This document shows positions 31,662 to 40,063 of a stretch of 64,000 nucleotides of DNA, one piece after another. The translations under genes were made by a program, and so were the position numbers. Position 1 is the stretch's first letter. Each line of letters starts with the position of its first letter. This DNA is from Actinomadura rifamycini DSM 43936 (GTDB lineage: Bacteria; Actinomycetota; Actinomycetes; Streptosporangiales; Streptosporangiaceae). Below the pieces are notes generated by a model. That model made no database searches. It was given only the letters and a program-made list of their open reading frames with translations, and was not told the origin of the DNA. Location of the stretch: NCBI RefSeq assembly GCF_000425065.1, contig NZ_KE384301.1:267100-331099 (forward strand). Reading direction: 5' to 3'.

Positions 31662-32480
31662 ATGCTCCCCACCGCCATGTCCCCGACCGCCGGAGGACTG
31701 CTCGTGTCGGGCGTGACCGTCCGGTTCGGCGCGCTCACCGCCGTGGACCGGGCCGCGCTCGCCGCGCCCGCCGGCGCGGTCACCGGCCTGATCGGCCCGG
31801 ACGGCGCGGGCAAGACCACCCTGTGCGACGTCATCAGCGGGCTGCGCCGCCCCAGCGAGGGCACCGTCCGACTCGGCGGCGCCGACCTCACCGGCGGCGC
31901 CCGCGAGCGCGCCCGCCGCGGCGTCGCCCGCACGTTCGAGCGTCCGGGCCCGCTCGGCGGCGCGACCGTGCGGGACGCCGTCCGGACGGCCGCGGTCCGG
32001 CACGCGGCGGCCCGCGAGCAGCCCGGCCGGACGGCGCGGGACCGGTGGCGGCGGCGCCGCGCGGCCCGCCGGGACGCGGCCGGACGCGCCGACGAGCTGC
32101 TCGCCCGCGTCGGCATCGGCGAGTACGCCCGCCGCTCCGCGCGCGCCGTCCCGCCGGACGTCGCCCGGCTGGCCGAACTGGCGCGCGCTCTCGCCGCGGA
32201 CCCGTCCGTCCTGCTGCTCGACGAGCCGTGGACGGGCCTGCCCGAGCGGCGGTCCCGCGCGCTGGAGGTGCTGCTGCGCGATCTCGCCGCCGACGGCCTG
32301 GCGGTCCTGGTCGCCGGGCACGACCTCGAACCGGTCCTCGGCGTCTGCGACGTCGTGCACGTCCTGGACGGCGGCCGGGTCGTCGCGAGCGGCCCGCCCG
32401 CCGAGGTCCGGGCCGACGCCCGCGCACGCGGCGCGTACCGGGGCACGCGCGCACCGGAGGCGCGCCTCCCGGCCGGCTGA
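31662..32480 (+). CDS. Orphan ABC ATPase resembling LivG, with degraded signature motif
   Basis: 272 residues. Walker A is GPDGAGKTT at residues 45-53, followed by LCDVISGLRRPSEGTVRLGGADLTG and the LivG-like VARTFERPGPLGGATVRDAV. Walker B is SVLLLDEPWTGLPERRSRALEVLL. The place of the LSGGQ signature holds AVPPDVARLAELARALA, lacking the glycines that contact ATP across the dimer, so catalytic competence is doubtful. No permease or binding-protein gene is adjacent. ATG 31662 follows GGGAGG; ATG 31617 (upstream, abutting the CRP-type palindrome) and 31677 are alternatives. It might serve a transporter encoded elsewhere or be decaying. Confidence 0.75.
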   Translation: MLPTAMSPTAGGLLVSGVTVRFGALTAVDRAALAAPAGAVTGLIGPDGAGKTTLCDVISGLRRPSEGTVRLGGADLTGGARERARRGVARTFERPGPLGGATVRDAVRTAAVRHAAAREQPGRTARDRWRRRRAARRDAAGRADELLARVGIGEYARRSARAVPPDVARLAELARALAADPSVLLLDEPWTGLPERRSRALEVLLRDLAADGLAVLVAGHDLEPVLGVCDVVHVLDGGRVVASGPPAEVRADARARGAYRGTRAPEARLPAG

Positions 32481-32612
32481 CCGCACCGCCCGCCCGCGTT
32501 CCGGGCGGCGGGCGCCTGGCCGGAGACCGGGGAAGCGGGCCGGGTGATAATGGGGGCCCACCGACCGCCGACCGCGTCGCGGTCGACGCGTCCAGCATCC
32601 GGAGGAACGCTG

Positions 32613-33209
32613 ATGGGCACCGCCGACCGTCCCGTGCGCGAAGCACTGCTGGACGCCGCCGCCGCGCTGCTGGTCGAGCGCGGGTACCGGGGACTGCGCA
32701 TGCGGGACGTCGCGGCCGCCGCCGGGGTGAGCCGGCAGACCGTCTACAACGAGTTCGGCGACAAGTGGGGCCTGGCGCAGGCGGTGGTGATCCGCGACAA
32801 CGACCGGTACCTCGACGGCATCGACCGGGTGCTGTCGGAGCACGCCGACCTGTTCGACGCGGTGGTCGCGGCCGTGCGGTACACCCTGGAGACGTCGGCG
32901 GACGACCAGCTGAAGAAGGCGGTGCTGACGGGGGCCGGCGGGGAGGAGCTGCTGCCGCTGCTGACGACGCAGGCGGAGCCGCTGCTGTTCACCGCCAGCG
33001 CGCGGCTCGCCGACCACGCGATGCGGCACTGGCCGGATCTGGACGCGGCGGCGCTGGCCGAGGTCGCGGACGCGGCCGTCCGGCTGACGATGAGCCACCT
33101 CATGCTGCCGTCCGGGCCGCCCGAGCGCGCGGCCCGCTCCGTCGCCCGGATGGTGACGGGCTACCTGGCCGCCGGAAAACCGGATGACGGCGCCGGGGGC
33201 GCGCGGTAG
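32613..33209 (+). CDS. TetR-family transcriptional regulator
   Basis: 198 residues. The N-terminal TetR helix-turn-helix is VREALLDAAAALLVERGYRGLRMRDVAAAAGVSRQTVYNEFGDKWGLA. The C-terminal ligand domain contains YLDGIDRVLSEHADLFDAVVAAVRYTLE and a MTMSHLMLPSGPPE-like segment seen in TetR proteins of lipid/alkane metabolism. ATG 32613 follows GGAGG. Its target is not evident; the TetR-type palindrome at 30556-30575, about 2 kb away, is a candidate. Confidence 0.85.
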   Translation: MGTADRPVREALLDAAAALLVERGYRGLRMRDVAAAAGVSRQTVYNEFGDKWGLAQAVVIRDNDRYLDGIDRVLSEHADLFDAVVAAVRYTLETSADDQLKKAVLTGAGGEELLPLLTTQAEPLLFTASARLADHAMRHWPDLDAAALAEVADAAVRLTMSHLMLPSGPPERAARSVARMVTGYLAAGKPDDGAGGAR

Positions 33210-33336
33210 CGTCTCCCCCGCCTCGCGGCTGCTGAACCCGAGGAGACCGGTGCGCCCCGGACGGGCGCCCGTCCCGCCGTCGCGCCCTTCGCGCGGACGG
33301 CTCCTTTCCGTGTTCGGCCGTCACCCGGAGGCTTCC

Positions 33337-34866
33337 ATGCCCGCGGTCCATTCCGCACGTCAAGATCATCGACTCGTCCGCACGGGCGGGCACTGGCTCA
33401 CGCTGCCCAACCCCCACGGCGTCCCCGCGGAGATCTGCGCGGGGGCGGACGTCCCGCTGGAACCGGCCGCCGTCACCGAGGCGCTGGACCTGCTGGAGAC
33501 GGCGCGGACCCTCGAGCGGCTCGCCGAGGCCGCGCCGGGCCCGGTCGGGGAGCCGCGCATCGCCCGCGCCGCGTTCACCCCCGACTTCCACAAGGGCGCC
33601 GGGATCCCGATCGGGACGGTCCTGGACGTGCGGGACGCGCTGCTCCCGCAGGCCGTCGGCAACGACGTGAACTGCGGCATGCGGCTGGAGGTCACCGGCC
33701 TGGACGCCGACCGCGTGCGGGCCCGGCTGGACGGGCTCGAGCGGCGGCTGCGGCACCTGTTCTTCGAGGGCGGCCGCCGGATCGCGCTCACCCCGCTGCA
33801 GCGGGAGGCGCTGCTGCGCGACGGCCTGCCCGGGCTGCTGACGACCGGCCCGGCGCCCTGGGCGGGGCTGCGCCCGGAGGACGCCGAGGACTGCCTCGAC
33901 CGCGTCCACTGCGCCGGGCTGCCCGTCGGGACGGCGGAGGCGTTCGCCGACTGGATCGGCAGCGCGGGCGGGGCGCCGGACGAGCCGAGCCACGACGGCG
34001 TCATCGGCGGGATCGGCGGCGGCAACCACTTCGCCGAGCTGCAGTACGTGGCGCGCGTCCACGACGCGGCCGCCGCGCACGCGTGGGGGCTGGCGCCGGG
34101 CACCGTGACGGTGATGGTGCACAGCGGGTCGCTGTCGCTGGGGCACCAGGCGAACGCGACCGCGCTCGACCGGCTCCGCGCGCGGTGGCCGAAGGGCCTG
34201 CCGCGCCCGCGCAACGGCGTCCTGCCGTTCCTGCTGGACGAGCGTTCGGAGCCGGACCGGCGCCGCTACCTGGAGGCGTTCGGGAACGCCGCCAACTTCG
34301 CGCTCGGCAACCGGTTCTTCCTCGCGCTGACGATGCGCGCCGGGCTCGCCGCCGAGTGCGGCGGCCCGGACGCCCGGCTCCTGTACGACGCGCCCCACAA
34401 CCTCTTCTGGCGGGACGGCGGCCGGGCGGTGCACCGCAAGGGCGCGACCCCGGCGGGCGGCCACGCGGAGATGGCGGGCGGACCGTATGCGATGTGGGGC
34501 GAACCGGTCATCGTGCCCGGGTCGATGGGCGCGTCCAGCTTCGTGCTGCGCGGGCACGGCGACGCCCGGACGGTCGCGAGCGCGTGCCACGGCGCCGGAC
34601 GGCGGGTGCCGCGCGGAGCGGCGGCGCGCGGCGGCGACGCCGAGCTGGACGCGTTCCTGCGGGAGTTCCGGGTGGTGACGCCGCTGGACCACCGCGACCC
34701 GCGGGCGGCGCGCCGGGCGGACGTCATGGCCGCGTGGCGGCGCGACCTGAAGCAGGAGGCGCCGTGGGCCTACAAGGACATCGGCCCGGTCGTGTCGGCG
34801 CTGCACGGCGGCGGCGTCGCGTCGCCGGTCGCGGAGCTGCGGCCGCTGCTCACCGTGAAGGGGTGA
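33337..34866 (+). CDS. rtcB: RtcB-family RNA ligase
   Basis: About 509 residues. RtcB joins RNA 2',3'-cyclic-phosphate (or 3'-phosphate) ends to 5'-OH ends using GTP and Mn2+. Metal- and GTP-site motifs are present: QAVGNDVNCGMRLEV (the D.xCG metal region), GIGGGNHFAEL, VMVHSGSLSLGHQ, YDAPHNLFW, VHRKGATPAGG, VPGSMGASSFVLRG, ASACHGAGRR with the guanylylated-His region, and the C-terminal QEAPWAYKDIGPVV. NDVNCG departs from the common DIGCG, and PWAYKD from PGAYKD. ATG 33337 follows CGGAGG. It stands alone: no archease, RtcA or RtcR homologue is next to it. Confidence 0.88.
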   Translation: MPAVHSARQDHRLVRTGGHWLTLPNPHGVPAEICAGADVPLEPAAVTEALDLLETARTLERLAEAAPGPVGEPRIARAAFTPDFHKGAGIPIGTVLDVRDALLPQAVGNDVNCGMRLEVTGLDADRVRARLDGLERRLRHLFFEGGRRIALTPLQREALLRDGLPGLLTTGPAPWAGLRPEDAEDCLDRVHCAGLPVGTAEAFADWIGSAGGAPDEPSHDGVIGGIGGGNHFAELQYVARVHDAAAAHAWGLAPGTVTVMVHSGSLSLGHQANATALDRLRARWPKGLPRPRNGVLPFLLDERSEPDRRRYLEAFGNAANFALGNRFFLALTMRAGLAAECGGPDARLLYDAPHNLFWRDGGRAVHRKGATPAGGHAEMAGGPYAMWGEPVIVPGSMGASSFVLRGHGDARTVASACHGAGRRVPRGAAARGGDAELDAFLREFRVVTPLDHRDPRAARRADVMAAWRRDLKQEAPWAYKDIGPVVSALHGGGVASPVAELRPLLTVKG

Positions 34867-34879
34867 GGCCCGGCCGGGG

Positions 34880-36310
34880 TCAGGGCGCGGCCTCGATGTG
34901 GACGACCTTGACCGCGGTCATCTCGTCGAGCAGTTCGGGCCCGTACCCGAAGCCCTCCCCTGAGGCGCCGCGCGGGGTGGCGGCGCCGCCGGGGGCGCCG
35001 CCGAACACCGCGTTGACCTTGACGGTCCCGACGGGCAGGTCCCGCCAGGCGCGCCGCGCGTGCGCCATGTCCCGGGTGAGGACGGTCGCGGCGAGGCCGT
35101 GCCGGGCGCGGCGCGCGGCGTCGAGGGCCTCGTCGAAGGACGCGACGGCGCGGACGGGCGCGACGGGCCCGAACGTCTCCTCGGCCATGACCGCCATCTG
35201 GTCGGTGCAGCCGTCCAGCACGGTCGCCGGGTAGAACGCGCCGGGGCCGTCCGGGACCGCGCCCCCGGCCAGGACCCGGGCGCCGTCGGCGACGGCCTTC
35301 TCGACGTGCTCGTGCACCCGGGCGCGGTGCCGTTCGTCCACGAGCGGCCCGAGTTCGGTGGCGGGGTCGAAGCCCGGTCCCGTGCGCATGGCGCGGGCGC
35401 GTTCGGCGAGCGCGTCGAGGAAGCCGGCGTGCACCGACTCGTGCACGTAGATCCGTTCGACGGACGTGCAGATCTGCCCGGCGTTCGCGAAGCAGCCGAC
35501 GGCGGCCTGCTCGGCGGCCCGGTGCGGGTCGACGCCGGCGTCGACGATGAGGGGGTCGGTGCCGCCGTTCTCCAGCAGCGCCTTCGCGCCGTTGCGGGCG
35601 GCCAGCTCGGCGATGCGGCGGCCCGCGCGGGTGGAGCCGACGTGCGCGACGACGTCCGGGCGCGGGTCGGCGGCCAGCGCCTCGCCGGTGCGGCCGTCGC
35701 CGGTGACGAGGTTGAGGACGCCGTCCGGCAGGGCGCCCGCGAGCAGTTCGGCGAGCAGCGCGCCGGCGTGCGGGGTCCGCTCGGACGGTTTGTGCACCAC
35801 CGCGTTGCCGGTGACGGCTGCGGCGCCGATCAGCCCGCAGGCGATGGCGACCGGATCGTTCCACGGGGTGATCACCGCGACGACGCCGCGCGGCTCGCGG
35901 ACCATGAGGTCGGTCGCCGTCGGGCCGCCCTGCAGGCTGCGGCCGCGGTGCAGCGGCCCCAGCTCGGCGTACTGCCGCAGGGTGCCGATCCCGGCCTCGA
36001 CGCCGCCGCGCGCGTCGTCCGCGGGCTTGCCCATCTCGGTCGTGACCAGCGCGGCCAGCTCGTCGGCCCGCTCCTCGACGGCGTCCGCCGCGGCGTGCAG
36101 CGCGGCGCCGCGCTCGGCGGCCGGGACGGCGGCCCAGCCGGGCGCGGCGGCGGCCGCGGCGGACACGGCGTCCTCGACGTCGGCGGCGGAGCAGACCGGC
36201 ACCTCCCCCACCGGCTCGCCGGTCGCCGGGTCGGCCACCGTGAACGTCTCGTCCCCGGTGCCGCCGCTCCACCGGCCGCCCGCCAGCGTCCAGCCGTCCC
36301 GCACCCGCAT
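34880..36310 (-). CDS. NAD(P)-dependent aldehyde dehydrogenase
   Basis: 476 residues. ALDH fold with VVAVITPWNDPVAIACGLIGAAAVTGNAVVHKPSERTP (NAD site), HVGSTRAGRRI, the general-base Glu in LLENGGTDPLIV, the nucleophile Cys in FANAGQICTSVERIYV, and EETFGPVAPV. The usual ELGGK motif is LENGGTDP here, a mild deviation that keeps the Glu. It oxidises an aldehyde to the acid; the substrate cannot be assigned. ATG 36310 follows GGAGG. Convergent with rtcB (13 bp between stops) and divergent from an acyl-CoA dehydrogenase gene. Confidence 0.9.
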   Translation of the reverse strand: MRVRDGWTLAGGRWSGGTGDETFTVADPATGEPVGEVPVCSAADVEDAVSAAAAAAPGWAAVPAAERGAALHAAADAVEERADELAALVTTEMGKPADDARGGVEAGIGTLRQYAELGPLHRGRSLQGGPTATDLMVREPRGVVAVITPWNDPVAIACGLIGAAAVTGNAVVHKPSERTPHAGALLAELLAGALPDGVLNLVTGDGRTGEALAADPRPDVVAHVGSTRAGRRIAELAARNGAKALLENGGTDPLIVDAGVDPHRAAEQAAVGCFANAGQICTSVERIYVHESVHAGFLDALAERARAMRTGPGFDPATELGPLVDERHRARVHEHVEKAVADGARVLAGGAVPDGPGAFYPATVLDGCTDQMAVMAEETFGPVAPVRAVASFDEALDAARRARHGLAATVLTRDMAHARRAWRDLPVGTVKVNAVFGGAPGGAATPRGASGEGFGYGPELLDEMTAVKVVHIEAAP

Positions 36311-36390
36311 CCGAACCTCCGCGTCGTCTCCCCGGTCCCCTGTCGTCGCGTCCCGCCTACCCGGGACGGGAGGGTTCAATGGCCGCCGCC

Positions 36391-36463
36391 CCGATGTCAG
36401 TGACCACTTACCACATCGGCTACGGTGGGGGGCCTGATCGGGCGCCCGGCCTGATCGGACGCC
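36391..36463 (+). promoter_or_regulatory. Promoter/operator region with inverted and direct repeats
   Basis: Perfect 7-bp arms CCGATGT (36391-36397) and ACATCGG (36413-36419) flank a GTGAC-like -35; TACGGT at 36421-36426 fits a -10. Just downstream two 16-bp direct copies of GGCCTGATCGGRCGCC start at 36431 and 36448. Together they look like the regulated promoter of the acyl-CoA dehydrogenase gene. Confidence 0.45.
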
Positions 36464-36490
36464 GAACAGGACAGACGCCAGGAGGCTTGC

Positions 36491-37672
36491 GTGGACTTCG
36501 ACCTGCCGGAGAGCGCGATCGCGGTGCGCGACGGCGTGCGGGCCATCGCCGGGAAGTACGACCAGGAGTACTGGAGCCGGTGCGACGCCGAGAAGCGGTG
36601 GCCCGAGGAGGTGTGGCGGGAGCTGGTCGCGGGCGGCTGGCACAGCCTCGCGATCCCCGAGGAGCACGGCGGCGCCGGGCAGGGCCTCCTCGAGCTCGCG
36701 GTCGCGCTGGAGTCGCTCGCCGAGGGCGGCGCGGGCGGCGCCGCGTCGTTCATGTACCTGCTCACCCCCGCGTTCGGCGGGCTGACCATCGCCCGCCACG
36801 GGACGGAGGCGCAGCGCGCCGAGTTCCTGCCGAAGATCGCCGCCGGGGAGCTGGAGACCTGCTTCGCGATCACCGAGCCCGACGCGGGCAGCAACGCGAT
36901 GAACATCTCCACCCAAGCCCGCCGCGACGGCGACGGCTACCTGGTGACCGGCCAGAAGATCTGGATCTCCGGCATGGAGCGCGCCGACTTCCTCGTGCTC
37001 GTGACCCGGACGATCCCGGCCGCCGAGGCGCGCCCCCGCACCGCGGGCTTCACCGTCCTGCTCGTGGACATCAAGGAGGCCGTCGAGGCGGGCACGCTGA
37101 CCTACCAGCCGATCCCGAAGCTCGGCACGAACACCGTCGCGTCCAGCATGGTCTTCCTGGACGACGTGCGCGTGCCGGCCGACCGGGTGCTGGGCGAGCC
37201 CGACCAGGGCTTCGCCGTCCTGTGGGACATCCTCAACCCCGAGCGCATCCTCGCGGCGGCCGGCGGCGTCGGCTCCGGCGAGCTGGTGCTGCGGATCGCG
37301 TGCGACTACGCGCGGGACCGGGCGCCGTTCGGGCGGCCGATCGGCGCCAACCAGGGCATCGCGTTCCCGCTCGCCCGGATCAAGGCGCAGGTCGAGCTGG
37401 CCCGGCTGATGACCTACAAGGCCGCCTGGCTGTGGGACCGCGGCCGGCCGTGCGGGTCGGAGGCCAACATCGCCAAGCTCACCGCGGCGGACGCGGCGTG
37501 GCAGGCGGCCGACCGCGCGTTCCAGACGCACGGCGGGATGGCGTACTCGCTGGAGTACCCGGTCGCGCGGATGTTCCGCGACGCCCGCATCGCCAAGAAC
37601 ATCCCCGTCGCCGAGGAGCTCGTGCTGGCCCACATCGCCCAGCACGAACTGGGGCTGCCGCGCTCGTACTGA
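36491..37672 (+). CDS. Acyl-CoA dehydrogenase
   Basis: 393 residues, full three-domain ACAD: helical N terminus (DFDLPESAIAVRDGVRAIAGKYDQEYW), IPEEHGGAGQGLLELAVALESL, TCFAITEPDAGSNAMNISTQA, GQKIWISGMERADFLVLVTRT, LGEPDQGFAVLWDILNPERILAAAG, RAPFGRPIGANQGIAFPLARIKAQVELA, and a C-terminal TAADAAWQAADRAFQTHGGMAYSLEYPVARMFRDARI. It catalyses alpha,beta-dehydrogenation of an acyl-CoA with ETF as acceptor. The chain resembles short or branched-chain ACADs; the substrate is not assignable. GTG 36491 follows AGGAGG. Confidence 0.93.
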   Translation: MDFDLPESAIAVRDGVRAIAGKYDQEYWSRCDAEKRWPEEVWRELVAGGWHSLAIPEEHGGAGQGLLELAVALESLAEGGAGGAASFMYLLTPAFGGLTIARHGTEAQRAEFLPKIAAGELETCFAITEPDAGSNAMNISTQARRDGDGYLVTGQKIWISGMERADFLVLVTRTIPAAEARPRTAGFTVLLVDIKEAVEAGTLTYQPIPKLGTNTVASSMVFLDDVRVPADRVLGEPDQGFAVLWDILNPERILAAAGGVGSGELVLRIACDYARDRAPFGRPIGANQGIAFPLARIKAQVELARLMTYKAAWLWDRGRPCGSEANIAKLTAADAAWQAADRAFQTHGGMAYSLEYPVARMFRDARIAKNIPVAEELVLAHIAQHELGLPRSY

Positions 37673-37759
37673 GATCCGGTGCCGCCGGGTGTTGCCAAGA
37701 TCACACCGGCGGGGCGAGCATGAGGGGCACCAGCGCCCCCGTCGCCCGAGGAGACCGCG

Positions 37760-38224
37760 ATGCCCAGGTCCTACGCCAGCGCCGTGATCGACGCGACCGC
37801 CGACGACGTGTGGGCCTACCTGCGGGACTTCGGGAACGCCGCGGAGTGGCTGCCGGGCGTGGAGACCGGGGTCATCGAGGACGGCGGCCCGGCCGACCGG
37901 GTCGGCTGCGTCCGCCGCCTCATCGGCCCCGGCGACTCGGTGTTCCGCGAGCGCCTCACCGCCCTCGACGACGCCGGCCGCGCCTACCGCTACGAGATCC
38001 TCGAGTGCCCGCTGCCGGTGCGGGACGTGCGCGGCCGGCTGCGGGTCTCCCCCGTCGCCGGCCCACCCGGCGGGCCCGCGGCCTCCGCCGGCGCCGGGCG
38101 CGCGTTCGTGGAGTGGTCGGCGGACTTCTCCGCCGACACGGCCGACGAACTGGCCATGGGCCGGACGCTCGAACTCGGCATCTACGCGACGGGCCTGGAG
38201 GCGCTCGCCCGCCGGTTCGGCTGA
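37760..38224 (+). CDS. SRPBCC-family protein
   Basis: 154 residues of polyketide-cyclase/START-like fold: SAVIDATADDVWAYLRDFGNAAEWLPGV, GCVRRLIGPGDSVFRERLTALDDAGRAYRYEILECPLPVRD, then a Gly/Pro/Ala-rich loop (residues about 98-112) and FVEWSADFSADTADELAMGRTLELGIYATGLEALA. Resembles MxaD/BetV1-like ligand-binding proteins of unknown function. ATG 37760 follows GAGGAGA. It is 87 bp downstream of the acyl-CoA dehydrogenase on the same strand and may be co-transcribed. Confidence 0.8.
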   Translation: MPRSYASAVIDATADDVWAYLRDFGNAAEWLPGVETGVIEDGGPADRVGCVRRLIGPGDSVFRERLTALDDAGRAYRYEILECPLPVRDVRGRLRVSPVAGPPGGPAASAGAGRAFVEWSADFSADTADELAMGRTLELGIYATGLEALARRFG

Positions 38225-38256
38225 CGCGGGACCGGCGGGCGTGCCCGGACCGGCGG

Positions 38257-39051
38257 TCAGCCGAACTCGGGCGAGCGCTTCTCGCGGAGCGCCGCCACGC
38301 CCTCGCGCACGTCCGGTCCGGTGAACCCGAAGAACTCCATCGCCAGCGACGCGTCGAACGCCGGTCCCGCCGAGCGCAGCCAGTTGTTGAGCGCGTGCTT
38401 GGTGAACTGGATCGCCTCGGCGGGCCCGGCGGCCAGCCGCCCCGCGATCTCCAGCGCGCGGTCGTGCACCTCGGCGTCGTCCACGCACAGCGACACCAGG
38501 CCGATCCGCTCGGCCTCCTCGCCCGTCAGGACGTCGTTGAGCAGCAGGTAGTACTTCGCCTTCGCCATCCCGCACAGCAGCGGCCAGACGATCGCCGCGT
38601 GGTCGCCCGCCGCGACGCCCAGCCGGGTGTGCCCGTCGATGATCTTCGCCGAGCGGCCCGCCACCGACACGTCCGCGAGCAGCGCCACCGCGAGCCCCGC
38701 GCCGACCACCGGGCCCTGGATCGCGCTGACCACCGGCTTCGCGCAGTCGATCACGTTCATCACGATGTCGCGCGCCTCCCGCATGATCCGGCGGCGCGCC
38801 GCGTGGTCGCCCATCATCTCCTCGATCATGGACAGGTCGCCGCCCGCCGAGAACGCCTCGCCCTCGCCGCGCACCACGATCGCGCGCACCTCGTCGTCGG
38901 CGTCCGCGTCCCGCCAGATCCGCGCGAGCTCCCCGTGCCCCACCGTGTCGACCGCGTTCAGCCGCCCCGGCGCGCTCAGCGTCACCCGCAGCACCCCCGG
39001 CGCCGCCCAGTCGATCCGCAGCCGCTCGTACGTCCCGTACCGGTCGCTCAT
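38257..39051 (-). CDS. Enoyl-CoA hydratase/isomerase family protein
   Basis: 264 residues of crotonase fold. VLRVTLSAPGRLNAVDTVGHGELARIW, AIVVRGEGEAFSAGGDLSMI (oxyanion loop), KPVVSAIQGPVVGAGLAVALLADVSVAG (second oxyanion glycine) and LVSLCVDDAEVHDRALEIAGRLA are in the right order. In place of the two catalytic Glu residues of classical hydratases the GHTRLGVAAGDHAAI region carries Gly-Asp, so the exact reaction (hydration, isomerisation or hydrolysis) is uncertain. ATG 39051 overlaps the stop of the esterase gene by 4 bp. Confidence 0.87.
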   Translation of the reverse strand: MSDRYGTYERLRIDWAAPGVLRVTLSAPGRLNAVDTVGHGELARIWRDADADDEVRAIVVRGEGEAFSAGGDLSMIEEMMGDHAARRRIMREARDIVMNVIDCAKPVVSAIQGPVVGAGLAVALLADVSVAGRSAKIIDGHTRLGVAAGDHAAIVWPLLCGMAKAKYYLLLNDVLTGEEAERIGLVSLCVDDAEVHDRALEIAGRLAAGPAEAIQFTKHALNNWLRSAGPAFDASLAMEFFGFTGPDVREGVAALREKRSPEFG

Positions 39052-39995
39052 GACGCCTCCCGCTCGCAGTGACCGAATGCCGTTCGCAATCGTGCCACGG
39101 CGTACGCCACCGCCTCGGCACCGGCGTCGAAGACCTCCGGCATCAGGAAGAACGAGTGCACCACCCCGTCGTAGCGCCGCAGCTCGACCGGCACCCCCGC
39201 CGCCGCGAGGCGCCGCGCGTACGCCTCGCCCTCGTCCCGCAGGATGTCGTACTCCGCGGTGATCACCGTCGCGGGCGCGGCCCCGCGCAGGTCGGGGGCG
39301 CGCAGCGGCGCCAGCCGCGGATCCCGCGGGTCGGCGCCGCCGCGGTACAGGTCCATGAACCGGGACAGCGCGGCGGCGTCCAGCCCGTACCCGCTGCCGT
39401 ACTCCCGCCAGCTCGGGGCGTCCCGCGCCGTGTCCGTCACCGGGTAGACCAGCAGCTGGTGCGCCAGCCCGACGCCCCGGTCGCGGGCGAGCAGCGCGAC
39501 CGCCGCGGCGACGTTGCCGCCCGCGCTGTCCCCGGCCACCGCCACCGCCCCCGGTCCCGGCCGGATCCCGAACCGCCCCGGCTCCCGGACGGCCGCCGCG
39601 ACGACGGCCCACGCGTCGTCCACCGCGGCCGGGAACGGGTGCTCGGGCGCCAGCCGGTACCCGACGCTCAGCACGGCGCAGCCCGCGTCCGCCGCGAGAC
39701 CGCGGCACAGGCCGTCCACGTTCTCGACCCCGCCCAGCACCCAGCCGCCGCCGTGCAGGTAGACCACCGCGGGCAGCGGCCCCTCCGCCGGACGGTACAG
39801 CCGCACCGGCACCGGACCGTCCGGGCCCCGCACGGCCAGGTCGTCCACGAAGGGCAGCTCGCGGCGCCCCACCGGGAACACCGCGCCGACCCGCTCCCGC
39901 ATCTCCTCGATCGTGGGTTCCGGCTCGCCCGGGGGCACCGCCGTCCACCTGCGCAGCATCTGCAGGAAGCTCACGGTCTGCGGGTGCAGCGGCAT
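39048..39995 (-). CDS. Alpha/beta-hydrolase, hormone-sensitive-lipase family esterase
   Basis: 315 residues. HSL-family oxyanion motif HGGG in VVYLHGGGWVLGG, nucleophile elbow GDSAGGN, then VTDTARDAPSWREYGSGYGLD, the acid in ITAEYDILRDEGEAYA and the base in YDGVVHSFFLMP. The cap domain starts the protein (TVSFLQMLRRWTAVPP). Such enzymes cleave short to medium acyl esters. ATG 39995 follows CGGAGG. It is translationally coupled to an enoyl-CoA hydratase-like gene, which hints at use of ester-bound acids, but the substrate is not known. Confidence 0.92.
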   Translation of the reverse strand: MPLHPQTVSFLQMLRRWTAVPPGEPEPTIEEMRERVGAVFPVGRRELPFVDDLAVRGPDGPVPVRLYRPAEGPLPAVVYLHGGGWVLGGVENVDGLCRGLAADAGCAVLSVGYRLAPEHPFPAAVDDAWAVVAAAVREPGRFGIRPGPGAVAVAGDSAGGNVAAAVALLARDRGVGLAHQLLVYPVTDTARDAPSWREYGSGYGLDAAALSRFMDLYRGGADPRDPRLAPLRAPDLRGAAPATVITAEYDILRDEGEAYARRLAAAGVPVELRRYDGVVHSFFLMPEVFDAGAEAVAYAVARLRTAFGHCEREAS

Positions 39996-40063
39996 GCGGC
40001 GACCTCCGGGGGGAAGCGACGGAAACTACCGGTTCGTCTTCCCCGCCCTCGGGACGCCAACCG

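Noticed and set aside
32490..32520. Hairpin after the orphan ATPase gene
   Set aside because: Only an imperfect GC-only stem with a long loop can be drawn, not distinguishable from background at this GC content.
36311..39121. A minus-strand frame continuing about 2.8 kb upstream of the aldehyde dehydrogenase
   Set aside because: It runs antisense through clear acyl-CoA dehydrogenase and SRPBCC genes and reads as Arg/Gly/Ala-rich noise. Only the part from 36310 downwards is a real gene.
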